This document shows, piece by piece, positions 44,425 to 56,499 of a DNA stretch of 64,000 nucleotides. The position numbers were made by a program, and so were the translations under genes. Source of the stretch: Prochilodus magdalenae (lineage: Eukaryota; Chordata; Actinopteri; Characiformes; Prochilodontidae); the NCBI GenBank assembly GCA_024036415.1, contig JAMWET010002911.1, positions 434,001-498,000 of the forward strand. The letters run 5' to 3'. How positions within the stretch are numbered: position 1 is the first letter of the stretch; each line of letters begins with the position of its first letter. The notes beneath the pieces were generated by a model, which ran no database searches, was not told where the DNA came from, and saw only the letters and a list, made by a program, of their open reading frames with translations.

Positions 44425-46423
44425 TGAACTATGGAGCTGGACCTGAGTGGCATATTTGAGCAAAATTCAACTTTTGACTATGGTGATTACGAGAATAAAG
44501 AAGACAGCACCTCTGGTGGCTTCATGGCCGTCTTCATCCCCATCCTGTACGCTTTTGTGGTGGTCCTGGGGCTGCTGGGTAACGGGCTGGTTTTGGTGGT
44601 CCTGTGGCAGAAGAAGCGGAGCCCGAGTGTAATGGACATCTTCATCTTTAACCTGAGCATAGCTGATGTCCTGCTGCTGCTGACAGTGCCCCTGTGGGCA
44701 GTGGAGGCTGTGAACGCGTGGATCTTTGGCACAAGGCTTTGCAAGCTGTGTGGAGTGCTGTTTCATGTAAGAGAAGAGGAATTCTGGGATGGTGATGTTT
44801 TAGGGTCATTGTCTACACTTTAGGTTTTAGGTGCTTGTCAAAGTACTAAAAGTTACTTTTTTATAAACGTGTCATTTTACAATGAACACAGTTTGACTTG
44901 CTGTAAACTGTGAAGATTTAGCTTCAGAGTTGGAATTCATTACAAACACCCGTTTAGTTTAGCTACATGGCAAACTTTGTTCATTTTTATAGGACCCAGT
45001 AAGTAATACTGTGTCCTTAAAAACATTAACAAGTCTGCATAATTTCAATGAAGACACGGATGCTGTTAATAAAATAGAATTTGTTTGTAAATGGAAAAAA
45101 AATTGGGGTGACTATTGAACAAGTGTTTATTAACTACATTAGCCTCATAGCCACAGTCTAAAAACCAAACAAGCCTGGACGCATGGACACCACATGCCAT
45201 ACGTCCTGGCTGATCAAATACATCTGAGATAAGTGGAAAATTGTGTAAATTAGATAAGTGCACAATGTGCCTTTTCTAAGTTTTTCTAAATTTCTGAGTG
45301 GCTAGACTGAGATTTCTTAATAACAGTGGGGAGATTCCTAATGGTTGTGTAACATGTGCATAATGCAATTTTTACTATAGTAGGTGAAAACTGTGAAAAA
45401 CTATAGTGGTTAGAACTGTCTGAAAAGTCAGCTCACACCGAAAATTGCTTCAGTTGGCACTTTGGCTCAACTGCCTGCAGAAATTTGTTATTGCAATTTC
45501 ATTACATTTCATAAAATTTGAGAAGCGGTGGTGACAATAGTTCTTCAGAGAAGGGCCAAATATATATAGCTGAGTCATGTTAGGCCAATCTGGGCTGTAG
45601 TGTTTGAGGTGGGAGTTGATTTAACCCCTAATATTACTACAAAATATGTCCAGGACTTCAGACTCTGCTCCTTCTCCTCTCTTTTCCACAGATCAATTTC
45701 TACTGTGGGATCTTTCTGATGGCCTGCATCAGCCTTAATGGCTACCTGTCCATCATTCATGGCATGAAGATGTATTCTTGCAAAAAGCCCCTGGCGACCT
45801 GGCTCACCTGCACAACTGTCTGGTTCTTATCCCTTCTCCTCTCCATCCCTGACTGGCTCTACCTGAAGAGCAGCCTCGGTGGCAAAATTGAGTGCACCCA
45901 CTGGTACACCTCTGAAAAGGCTCGTTTAGTTTCCAGACTGCTTCATCATGTGGTGGGCTTCTTGCTTCCAGTCATGTTGCTGCTGTACTGCTTAATGGGC
46001 ATCGTACATCGATGCTGTCAGGGCCTGCAGAAGCTTCAGGCTCCATGGATCATTTTGGCCTTGGTGGTGGTCTTCTTTGTCAGTTGGACACCTTACAATA
46101 TCATCCTCTTGGTGGACACCATTCAAGCTGTGCCCACAGACTCTACAGAGCTGTCAGACAAGTATAGGCAGAGTAGGTGGACAGCCGTGAATGTTGCAGC
46201 AGTTTTTGGCTTCCTGCACTGCTGCCTCAACCCTTTCATCTACTTCTTACTTTCCAGGAAATTCAGGAGCTGGGTTTTAATCCTCCTGAGGTGTGGAGGT
46301 TGTTCACTTACAGACACTTACTTGTGGGATTTGGAGCAAGTGGATAGAAGAGCACCTGCATCACCTGAGGAGAAAGGTTCACTGAACCCAATGGGTGTGT
46401 TAAGACAGACCACTGAAAGCTAG
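44425..46423 (+). CDS. CXCR3-like chemokine receptor with non-canonical DRY motif
   Basis: Seven-transmembrane chemokine receptor of 355 residues in two coding exons. The first starts at 44425 after a CCCCCCAG acceptor, with ATG at 44431, and runs to 44766. The second is 45692-46423, joined in phase 0 between H112 and I113. Visible: possible N-glycosylation NST (12-14), acidic tyrosine-rich tail YGDYENKED, TM1 GNG (50-52), TM2 SIADV and LTVPLWAV, C104/C180 for the loop disulfide, TM3 INFY...MACIS, SWTPYN (243-248) and NPFIY (292-296). Order and wording fit CXCR3 best, where human has NINFYAG...LACISFDRYL. The DRY triplet is N128-G129-Y130. The N-terminus and third extracellular loop lack the usual cysteine pair. 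Known zebrafish Cxcr3.3 also lacks a canonical DRY, so a cxcr3.3-type orthologue is likely but not proven. Confidence 0.9.
44431..44766 (+). CDS. CXCR3-like receptor, coding exon 1
   Basis: 112 codons from the N-terminus to the end of extracellular loop 1 (CKLCGVLFH), ending before GTAAGA. The start codon sits six bases after the acceptor, so most of the 5' UTR must be in an upstream exon. Confidence 0.92.
45692..46423 (+). CDS. CXCR3-like receptor, coding exon 2
   Basis: After TTTTCCACAG; 243 codons and TAG. It begins INFYCGIFLMACIS and covers TM3 to the C-terminus. The cytoplasmic tail is rich in serine and threonine at the end (QTTES). Confidence 0.92.
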   Translation: MNFYCGIFLMACISLNGYLSIIHGMKMYSCKKPLATWLTCTTVWFLSLLLSIPDWLYLKSSLGGKIECTHWYTSEKARLVSRLLHHVVGFLLPVMLLLYCLMGIVHRCCQGLQKLQAPWIILALVVVFFVSWTPYNIILLVDTIQAVPTDSTELSDKYRQSRWTAVNVAAVFGFLHCCLNPFIYFLLSRKFRSWVLILLRCGGCSLTDTYLWDLEQVDRRAPASPEEKGSLNPMGVLRQTTES

Positions 46424-46587
46424 ACAAGAGGGTGAAAAACTCTGACATGATCAGCATACGTACTAAAGATGTTCAGAGATTTGACTCTTTGACTTTTATA
46501 TTGGCTGATTAAATCAGCTGATATTAAAGTTCCTAAGACTTTTCAAAACCAGTGCAATATGCTTTGATATTGTAGCTTTATATTTTA

Positions 46588-46593
46588 AATAAA
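46588..46593 (+). promoter_or_regulatory. Polyadenylation signal of the CXCR3-like gene
   Basis: AATAAA 165 bases after the stop codon, in an AT-rich stretch. Confidence 0.6.
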
Positions 46594-47089
46594 AATATCA
46601 CATTTAGAATATGTTGCGAATACCACCATTGCTGGAGAAAGTTTAAGTTTCTGTAAGAAAATATACCAAGGCTTTGTGAATGGGAAACTTGAAAGGGATG
46701 TAAAGCACAAGTTTTATCACAAAGCAACAGTATGTTGATTCTTTTAGCCAGCTGATTAACTTTTTGCAAAGCTTTTCACACATCCAAAGATCAGTCTCTC
46801 ACAATCCCTGTTAAATTTTACGTTCTCTGTTGGATGAAAAAGTAAAGATCCATTGCTTTCTTTTCCAGCCCAAATTCAAGTGTGTTTACAGGTACTATAT
46901 AGATACCTGGTCTGTGTTTTTGTGTCAGTGTTCTACCTTATATTAGGCTTTCTGCCTGCAGTGATATTTAATGAGTTTGTTTTTACTAACCGCTCCAAAT
47001 AATTATCCAAATATGAGACATTTTGCTATGTGCTTTATTAGCATAATTACTAGCCCCTGTGTTGTGTAGTTGGACTTGAATTAACAGCG

Positions 47090-50000
47090 AGACAATGGGC
47101 TGTTAAAATTAAATTAAAATCAGGCTTTCTAGATGCAGCTACCGCCCTAGGTAAACCTGGTAATGACTTTGTAATATCCAAGTACATCGCTCCCCATATT
47201 GGATTTGCTTTGCTACAGTCGTGGATATTTATTTTCTACCTGGGACTGACCAACTTTAGCTGGAAACAATTAGTCTTTGGGTGTTTTTGGCAGAAAACTG
47301 TGTGCTCAGACATGGGGAATATGGCGACTGATCAAGATAAACCAACATTAAAATCCTTGATGAAAGCTATTCACGAATCGAAGAGGAGTTTTCAGTCATA
47401 TAGACAAAAAGACTGATGATATTCAACACAATCTTTAACAAAACTTGAACAATCATTGTCGACGCTAGCTGAGCAGGTGTAGGGGATGGAGATCAGGATT
47501 GAAGCTAACGAAGACAACCTGACTGATGCGCGGACCTGCATAGGTCAAATGAAGAAGAAGATAGCTTTTTTTTTTTTTTTTAAAGGAGAAAACGGACGAT
47601 TTGGGAAACTGGACTAGAAGATAAAATGTGAAAATTGTAAACATCCCAGAAATGCTGAGGGCAATGATGCAGTCGGCTACATGGAGCGGCTCATCCCGCG
47701 ACTTTTTGGGGAGGAACACTTCCCAGCCCCAGTCATAATTGAGAGGGCACACCTCTTGCGGGGGGAAGCAGCGGAGTGCATCAGACCTCTCCCTGTGAAG
47801 TTTATGAACTACAGCGAAAAAGACAAGGTGCTCCGCTTAGCCAGAAACAAGGGGACTGTTTATTTGGATACCAACTAAGTCTCCTTTTACCCAGATTACA
47901 GCATCGAGGTGCAATGCAGGATGACTGCTTTCAACAAGGTGAAGAAAAAGCTACGGGAGAGAAATATTTAATACGCCAGCCGCTACCCCGCTAAACTGAG
48001 GATCCGACACTGAGAGGGATTTAAACTTTTTTCAACACCATCTGAGGTAGAAACTTTATTGGTCAGCCTCGAGGAGGACCAGAACATTTCCTATATGCGA
48101 GACAAGTCCACACCACGACTGTGAACGGTGAACCACTGTTAAACAGGATGGTAAAAATGTAGCTAATAAACCTTGTGCCTTTTCTTAAATGTTATAATCA
48201 TATTTTGTACGTAATACCTGTGTATATATTTACCTCGCAATACCATCTGTACGTTACAGAAATTTAGATTACATACAGTTCGGTTACATGTTTAACTTAG
48301 CTTTGATTGTTTCAGGAGCTATAACAGCACTTTGGAATTGTAGACCGCTGAGGCTACCAAGTTGTTTAGAAACTGAGTTTTACCTACCCTGTGTTTTGTT
48401 TTTTGGGGGGGGGTTTAGGGTGCGTTTTCTTTATTTCTTGGTGGTAGGGAATTGTTGGGTATTCTCTCTATAAGCTTGAATTTGTAAGTTTTGGCCATTG
48501 TAAACATTTGACAATGATTATTTTCTGCAAGTTGCTGTTTATGTTTTATGTTGTTAAACAGTTATACAGTTAAACTGTAATTTCGTTAAACATTTGAGGG
48601 ATTAATTCCCCAATTAAAAGGAAAAATGTACTAACATACTTTAAAAAAAAAACAATTCGCAGATATTGCATTTATCCAAGAGACTCGCCTCACCTCATAT
48701 AGAGCATTTAAAGCTGTGCAGGGACTGGGTCGGCCATGGTTTTTTATTCCTCATTCTCATCCAAAGCTAGAGGTGTGGTTTCACTTATTTACAAAAACCT
48801 TAGATTTCAATTAAATTCCAAAGAAAAGGACAAACATGGCAGATTTGTTTTGATATAACTGTTTTACTATCCAAATCTGCAGTGACTTTGATCCAAGGCA
48901 TGAGACAATTAGGATTAAGTGATGTGTGGCATTTACACAATCCAACTAACAAAAACTATTAATTTTACTCCAGTGTCCATAACAATGTCAGACCATAATC
49001 CCATAAAAATGGAATTAGACCTTTACCAGCCTGAGTATTCCTCTCCTAGGTGGAGATTTAGAAGCTATCTGCTAAAAGACCCAGACTTTGTTACTTTTAT
49101 GAATACCAAAATAGATATGTACCTGGAAGTACATTTAAATACCTCCTCACATTCAAATATATGGGAAGCACTTAAAGCATACGAGAGGTCACATTATTTC
49201 CTATATCTCATATAAAAACAAAATAGGGAACAACTCTCTCAATTAGAAAATGATATAAGGGCTTTGGAAATTGAACACTTAAGAACAAAACAAGCAGAAT
49301 CACTTAGTGCCTTAAAACAAAAACGCATTTTATATATCAATCTATGTACAAGTAAAATTGAAGGCCAGAACAAGATATCATTACTATGAGTTTGGTAACA
49401 AAACAAGCAAGCTACTGGCATGGCAGATAAAAAAGTAAGATGCAGAAAAATTCATTCAGAATATTAAAACAGATGATGATAGACGTATAGACAATTCAAG
49501 AAACATAAATTCGGAATTTAAAAAGTATTATCAAGCATTATATAAGTCTGACTTTGACAATAACAATACAGGAATGAAACAATTCCTGAGTCAGTTACCT
49601 CTACCTAAGATTAGCACAACTGATAAGGACATGTTGGATAAGGAAATATCAGAGGAAGAGGTTTTTCTTGCTCTTAAATCATTACAAAACAATTAAGCGC
49701 CGGGGCCTGGCGGGTTTCCGATTGAATATTGTAAAAGTTTCTCAAAAAAATTATTAACACCCCTTTAAATATGATCAAAGAGGCCTTCCAAAAGGCAATT
49801 CTCCCTTAGTCTTTGGAGCTTGCAACAATAATACTACTTCCCAATGCACAGAGGTGTGGTAATTATAGACCCCTCAGCCTCCTAAATTCAGATTATAAGG
49901 TACTTTCCAAGTTAATAGCATCTCGATAGGAGAAAATCATTCCCAAAATGATCCCTGCAGATCAAACAGGTTTTGTTAAGAACGGGCAGGGAGCAGATAA

Positions 50001-51540
50001 TGTTTGGAGGTTGTTTCCGTTTTGAGACTCTGAGGGCTATGAATTTTAGAGACACTTTTATTAGATATGTTAAAATACTCTTTAACTGCCCCAGGTCACA
50101 GATTTTGACTAATGGGGTTCTGTCGGACGCTTTCACACTTTTAGGCACTTTTGAAGCTGTAGACAGGAATGCCCAAGCTCTTCCAGCTTGTTCTCCATTG
50201 CTATAGAGCCATTAGCCATTAGCCATTGCATTTGGCTCTGACTTATCTATCACAGGCATGAAAGATAAGATAAGATAAGGTAAGATAAGGTAACACTTTA
50301 TTGATCCCGAAGGAAATTGCAGTGTCACAGTTCTGTACATATTGCACAATTAAGACATACATTATTACAATAAAAAGGGCAGAGGTTACAGAAGAGCTAT
50401 CAATCACAAAATGACAAAAATTAAAATAACAGAGTCTATGTGCATATAAAAGTGTTCTATGAAGTATGTACAGACATTAATCAGAATAAATAAATAGAGC
50501 TGACTTAAGGAGATTTGTCTATATACATAAATGTGCATGTATAAGACATTGCCTATAACATAATAGATAGAAAAGCATGTACAGACATTAACGGAGCAGC
50601 ATAAGTAATATTGCACTTAGAGATGTGAGGTAGTAAGGATTATATATAAAGTGACAATTGGCAGGTCAGATAAAATAACAGTCCAGATTAGGACAGTGCA
50701 GTAGAGTTTAAAAAACTAGGCATGTACCAGAATGATGGAGCTCAACACAGTTCAGACAGCAGGAGATCGGTGGTGTTCCTGCTATAGGGAGACTCGTTGT
50801 AGAGTCTTATCGCGGTAGGGAGAAAGGACCTCACACGGCGAAAATAGGCACAGAGGAGCGTAAACTGGCACTTTATTCAGATGATCTATTAGTATTTATA
50901 TCCCAGCCGACCAAATCCTTTCCATCTTTTTTTTTTTACATGCCTTAAATCGTATAGTGCAGTTTCGGGCTATAAAATTAATTAATGAAGCATTTCCAAT
51001 TAATATGACAGAACAGCAGATAAATGTTGCCTGGATCATTTAAATGGTGTTCTGATAGTTTCAAATACCTTGGTATTAATGTCTGTTCCTCATATGACAA
51101 AGTCTACCAAGAGAATTACATATCATTAATTAATAAATCTAAAACAGATCTGCAGTGATAGATAGATTTAGATTTATCATTAATTGGTAGAGTTAATACA
51201 ATTCAAATAAACCTAAATTTATTTACTTATTTCAATGCATTCCCTTAAAAGTGACTGGATGACATTGATCTATGTCAATCTTACTGGTTTGCTTGCAGCT
51301 TTTTTATTTTATTTTCAATGGTCATTTGTATCAAATAGTACAATTTAATTTAATTCTAGACATTGGTGTTAAGAGAGAGTGGGTGGGTTTTTGTAGTTCT
51401 TTTCTTTCTTTCTTGTTTTTTGTTTTTCTTTTTTTCTTCAACAGAACAACGGGATGTATTGTTGTTATATTTGCTAACCTGTAAATCTTTACTGAAGATT
51501 GTACATTCCTAATAAATATATCTATACAAAAAAAAATTAA
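47090..51540 (+). mobile_element. L1-type LINE, long but dead
   Basis: ORF1 pieces: MATDQDKPTLKSLMKAIHES at about 47320, and 47681-47878 with YMERLIPRLFGEEHFPAPVI, IRPLPVKFMNYSEKDKVL and a following PDYSIEVQCR. ORF2 pieces: FIQETRLTSYRAF (48670, endonuclease start), a VWHLHNPTNKNY stretch (48930), ISEEEVFLALKSLQNN and PGPGGFPIEY (49650-49725), and RKLALYSDDLLVFISQP (about 50860-50910, reverse transcriptase YSDD for YADD). The 3' end is AATAAATATATCTATAC then A-rich at 51540. Many stops and frameshifts, and another retroelement at 50264-50841. Confidence 0.85.
50264..50841 (-). mobile_element. Retroelement fragment inserted in the L1
   Basis: It splits the L1 reverse transcriptase: ITGMK on the left and IGTEERKLALYSDD on the right are contiguous in other L1 proteins. 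Reading on the reverse strand it ends with GGGATCAATAAAGTGTTACC and a (TTATC)n tail, which looks like the 3' end of a LINE or SINE, so it inserted in minus orientation. GCGGTAGGGAGAAAGGACCT near its other end is also common in fish repeats. Borders are approximate. Confidence 0.65.
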
Positions 51541-51906
51541 TTAAAATGTGACTACTATAATTTTCTGGTCCACCTTAAATGGGGCAGCAGTAACACGCAG
51601 GCACATGTATGGTAACTGCTGCAACATTTAAGGTGGAAAATTCTAACAAATAGTTGTAAGAACTAACTTCAGTCTTGTAGAAATTAGGATGTGAAACAAC
51701 TAATTACTGTTTTCTGCATGGGGCCAGAGGGGCTGGGTGTCACACAACGCCTCCTCTGGGGACTTGTTCTTTTCCTGTTCCACCCTGGCTCCACCCACTC
51801 CCACACCTGGGACCTAGGACGGCCATAAGACTCCTTTGTTTGCCCTGCTTGTTGCAAAGTCTCTAGTGACGTGTTCAGTGAGATTCTAAAAGGGAATTGC
51901 CTTTAA

Positions 51907-53491
51907 TACAAACCGGATTCCAAAAAAGTTGGGACACTAAACAAATTGTGAATAAAAACTGAATGCAATGATGTGGAGGTGCCAACATCTAATATTTTAT
52001 TCAGAATAGAACACAAATCACAGATCAAAAGTTTAAACTGAGAGAATGTATCATTTTAAGGGAAAAATATGTTGTTTCAAAATTTCATGGCGTCAACAAA
52101 TCCCAAAAAAGTTGGGACAACAAGCAATAAGTGGATGGAAAAAGGAAATTGAGCATATAACGAACAGCTGGAAGACCAATTAACACTAATTAGGTCAATC
52201 GACAACATGATTGGGTATAAAAAGAGCTTCTCAGAGTGTCAGTGTCTCTCTGAAGCCAAGATGGTAAGAGGATCACCAATTCCACCATTGTTGCACAGAA
52301 AGATTGTGCGGCAATACCAGAATGGTGTTACCCAGCGTAAAATAGCAATAGACTTTTAAGTTATCATCATCAACCGTGCATAACATCATCAAAAGATTCA
52401 GAGAATCTGGAACAATCGCTGTGCGTAAGGGTCAAGGCTGTAAAACTCTACTGGATGCTCGTGACCTCCGGGCCCTTAAACGTCACTGCACCTCAAACAG
52501 GAATGCCACTGTCAAGGAAATAACAGAATGGGCTCAGGAATACTTCCAGAAAGCATTGTCAATGAACACAATCCACCGTGCCATCCGCTGTTGCCAGCTG
52601 AAACTCTACAGTGCAAAAAGGAAGCCATTTCTAAGCAAGCTCCACAAGCTCAGACGCTTGCACTGGGCCAGGGTTTTTTTAAAATGGAGTGTGGCAAAAT
52701 GGAAGACTGTTCTGTGGTCACGATTTGAAGTTCTTTATGGAACACTGGGACGCCATGTCATCCGGACCAGAGAGGACAAGGTTAACCCAAGTTGTTATCA
52801 ACGCTCCGTTCAGAAGCCTGCATCACTGATGGTATGGGGTTGCATGAGTGCTTATGGCACCATTAATGCAGAGAACTATGTTCAGGTTCTAGAACAACAT
52901 ATGCTCCCATCTAGACGTCATCTCTTTCAGGGAAGACCCTGCATTTTTCAACAAGAAAAATGATTGTGATTGTGATTGTGATTACACATTCTGCAGTAAT
53001 CACAACATCATTGGCTACGTAGGAGAAGGATCCGGGTACTGAAATGGCCAGCCTGCAGTCCAGATCTTTCACCTATAGAGAACATTTGGCGCATCATAAA
53101 GAGGAAGGTGCGACAAAGAAGGCCCAAGACGATTGAACAGTAATACAGAGGCCTGTATTAGAAATGAATGGGAGAGCATTCCTATTTCTAAACTTGAGAA
53201 ACTGGTCTCCTCTGTCCCCAGACGTCTGTTGAGTGTTGTAAGAAGAAGGGGGGATGCCACACAGTGGTAAAAATGGCCTTGTCCCAACTTTTTTGGGATT
53301 TGTTGACGGCATGAAATTTTGAAACAACATATTTTCCCTTAAAATGATATATTCTCTCAGTTTAAACTTTTGATCTGTGATTTGTGTTCTATTCTGAATA
53401 AAATATTAGATGTTGGCACCTCCACATCATTGCATTCAGTTTTTATTCACAATTTGTTTAGTGTCCCAACTTTTTTGGAATCCGGTTTGTA
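51907..53491 (+). mobile_element. Tc1-like transposon with two long terminal repeats
   Basis: 1585 bases bounded by TA, with inverted repeats of about 210 bases starting TACAAACCGGATTCCAAAAA. The inner copy of the motif (AAATCCCAAAAAAGTTGGGA) is at about 52100 and, inverted, at about 53290. The ends look recently active compared with the others in the window. Confidence 0.92.
52261..53283 (+). pseudogene. Tc1-like transposase, broken
   Basis: Starts MVRGSPIPPLLHRKIVRQYQ at 52261, then a stop and frameshift near 52358. It continues 52376-52963: HNIIKRFRESGTIAV, KEITEWAQEYFQKALS, LYSAKRKPFLSKLHK, and SLMVWGCMSAYGTIN with FQQ. At 52960 the second catalytic block (FQQDN) is replaced by FQQEK-stop and a short (TGTGAT)n expansion. 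The end WPACSPDLSPIENIWRIIKR follows in another frame. Confidence 0.85.
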
Positions 53492-53934
53492 GGAAGTGCA
53501 GTCTAATCATGATTACAGATGTGGTTAGTCACGGTCATGTGGTTGGTGTCGCTTTCCAGTGTTGCATACACTTCTCTTTCTGCTCTTAGGGAGTAGTTTC
53601 GATCACACAGAGAAATGCGTTTTATGTGAACTACAGAGGTTTCTGAAGAAGCCTTCATTTCACATCCTGTTGTGGAATTTTCATTCTGAGACAGCAGTGC
53701 AGTACATGCATGCAGGCCAATGTTCTTCAAAACATTTAAAGCAGCAACAAAACACAGAGACTGTTCATGGTGAGATCTGAATGAAGGTGATTGGCCATAC
53801 CATATGGTTAAACTGGGCTTTAGGAGGCAGAGCATTATTTTAGTGCTAAAATGTGGGAATCATATTGTGTCATTTTGGAAGTAAAAGCTTGTTTTTCTGT
53901 TTCTGTTCAGCGACTTCATTTAACAACATTGGGG

Positions 53935-54025
53935 ACAGTTGAGGGCTGGAGGTGGGCAGTTATTGGTTGGAGGTTAGAGAACCAACCTTGTGATTGGAAG
54001 GTCACCAGGTCTATTTGAAATGTTC
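53935..54025. mobile_element. Possible SINE head fragment
   Basis: GGTTAGAGAACCAACCTTGTGATTGGAAGGTCACCAGGT resembles the tRNA-like middle of fish SINEs with a box-B-like stretch. The tail is absent. Confidence 0.3.
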
Positions 54026-54825
54026 AGTTCAAATGCAGATGATACAAGAACCCATTCCAGTAAAACACATATTTGCCTAATTATCTTATTTTACTTTATC
54101 ACAATATTATGTTGTATGCTTAAAAAAATGACAAACTAATGACTTGTCATTAAAAATGTCATTACTGATATTGTAAACTTCAAGAGGTGCGATGGTGTGT
54201 TTTTCACACATCCAAAGATCAGTCAAAGAAAACTCTGTCTTGGTCAAATAAATAATTTTATTACAGACAGCATTTTTACAAGCACTCGAGTTGCTTGTGA
54301 GGAATCTCCAATCAAAGTGTCCAATCTTATTCCTGGCAAGCACAGACACTTTCCACTTTTTATAGGCTGGGCTTGGACATCCTGAACCATATAGAATATT
54401 TACCCCTTATATGGAAATGATCCCCTCTGCTTACTTCTCAGAGAGAGATTTCCTTAGACCCCTACCATACCATAAAGGGAAGACCGGTAAAATTCCAGAA
54501 CCCTAAGCATAACATACAGTTTAAAATAGATGTAGATGTGAGGCCCAGACACCTCACGGATAACTAAAGTTTTGGGGAAATTCTGTTATTTTATGCTAAT
54601 CATTACAGGGCTTTTTTTTTCTTTTAAATAAGCTACAGGACAATGAACATTAGCTACTTTACATGCACAGCTTAATCACTCAGTGCCCAATCATTCAGAA
54701 TTTAAGAATTATATGCACAATTATATTCTGGGATTCTTACTCTGCTCAGACAACAGGTTACTATACAAACACACTATACTAATTTCTAAAGCACAGAAAT
54801 GGAAGAGCAGGGAATATACAATATA

Positions 54826-56000
54826 TACACTGCTCAAAAAAATAAAGGGAACACTTTGAAAACACATCAGATCTCAATGGGGAAAAAATCATGCAAAATA
54901 TCTTTCCTCATATAGACTGGGTAATGTGTTAGTAATGAAAGGATGCCACATCGTTTGATGGAAATGAAAATGATCACCCTACAGAGGGTTAAATTCAAAG
55001 ACACCCTGAAAATCAAAGCGAAAAAATGATGCAGCAGACTCATCCATTTAACCCAAATTCCATCACAGCAACTCAAAATGGTGCTCAGTAGTTTGTATGG
55101 CCCCCACACGCTTGTATGCTCCTAACGAGGCGACGGATGGTGTCCTGGAGGATCTCCTCCCAGATCTGGACCAGGGCATCACTGAGCTCCTGGACAGTCT
55201 GAAGTGCAACCTGGTGGCGTCGGATGGACCGAAACATAATGTCCCAGAGGTGTTCTATTGGATTTAGGTCAGGCGAGCCAGTGGCCCAGTCAATGGTATC
55301 AATTCCTTCATTCTCCAAGAACTGCCTGCATACTCTCGCCACATGAGGCGGGGCATTGTTGTGCATCAGGAGGAACCCAGGAGCCACTGCACCAGTGTAA
55401 GGTCTGACAACGGGTCCAAGGATTTCATCCTGATACCTAATAGCAGTCAGGGTGCCGTTGTCTAGCTTGTAGAGGTCTGTGCGTCCTTCCAGGGATATGC
55501 CTTCCCAGACCATCACTGACCCACCACCAAACCGGTCATGCTGAAAGATGTTGCAGGCGGCATAACATTCTCCATGGCATCTCCAGAGCCTGTCACATCT
55601 GTCACATGTGCTCAGAAAACCTGCTCTCATCTGTGAAAAGCACAAGGCGCCTGTGGCGGATCTGCTAATTCTGCTGTTCTGTGGCAAATGCCAATCGAGC
55701 TCTACGTGCTGGCCAGTGAGCACAGGGCCCACTACAGGACGTTGGGCCCTCAGGCCCCCGTCATGAAGCCTGTTTCTGATTGTTTGGTCAGACACATTCA
55801 CAGCAGTAGGGGTCTGTCAGTGCTCATCTTGTTCTTCCTTGCACAAAGGAGCAGATACCGGTCCTGCTGAGGGGTTAAGGACCTTCTAAAGCCTTGTCCA
55901 GCTCTCCTAGAGTAACTGCCTGTCTCCTGGAATCTCCACCATACTCTTAAGATTGTGCTGGGAGAAACCTGCTCTCAAATATACAACTTTAACCTAGTGA
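54826..56000 (-). mobile_element. Tc1-like transposon, one end missing
   Basis: The left end TACACTGCTCAAAAAAATAA starts at TA 54826, a terminal sequence common in fish genomes. The other end was not found before about 56000. It contains a long reverse-strand transposase piece. Confidence 0.85.
55085..55801 (-). pseudogene. Tc1-like transposase, 238-residue open piece
   Basis: [75 protein letters not shown] and the C-terminal SIQACGGHTNY are visible. The second catalytic block reads MHNNAPPH where the family has MHDNA.PH, so the key aspartate is asparagine. The N-terminus (before 55801 on this strand) is only partly readable. Long open frame but catalytically doubtful. Confidence 0.85.
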
Positions 56001-56499
56001 GTAAACAGAAGTCAATTGATGTGGAGGTTATTATACACACCTTCAACAGTATAAAACATAGCTTCATGTTTATCTGATATTTTATATTTAAAAGTTAGAA
56101 TAAACTAACTTCAACTTCAACTCCATCAATACAATAAGGCAGCAATTAAGTTATTGGAAGAAGGCAAGTAACTTAGAGCATGGAGACAAGAGAAGAGGGA
56201 GCCACCAAAAGAAAGTAGTTACAGAACTCATGTATGTTTGCGGAGCGCAATGAAATGCATATCGGCGTGACGACAGGAAATGACAACTGTAGTTAAAGTA
56301 GTGTCCACCCCAACCCCCCCAAAAGTTTATAAAATTCCTCCTATGTGGACCACTTAAGGGGGGAATTCCACTCTATTTCAAAAAGGGAATTTCATTTATG
56401 CCTGTTACATGCACGTTGTCTCAGGATAAACATGCCATATCACTGTTATGCATTAACAACCTTGTTGCTCTGCTGTTTGATTTTATTTATGCTTTATAG

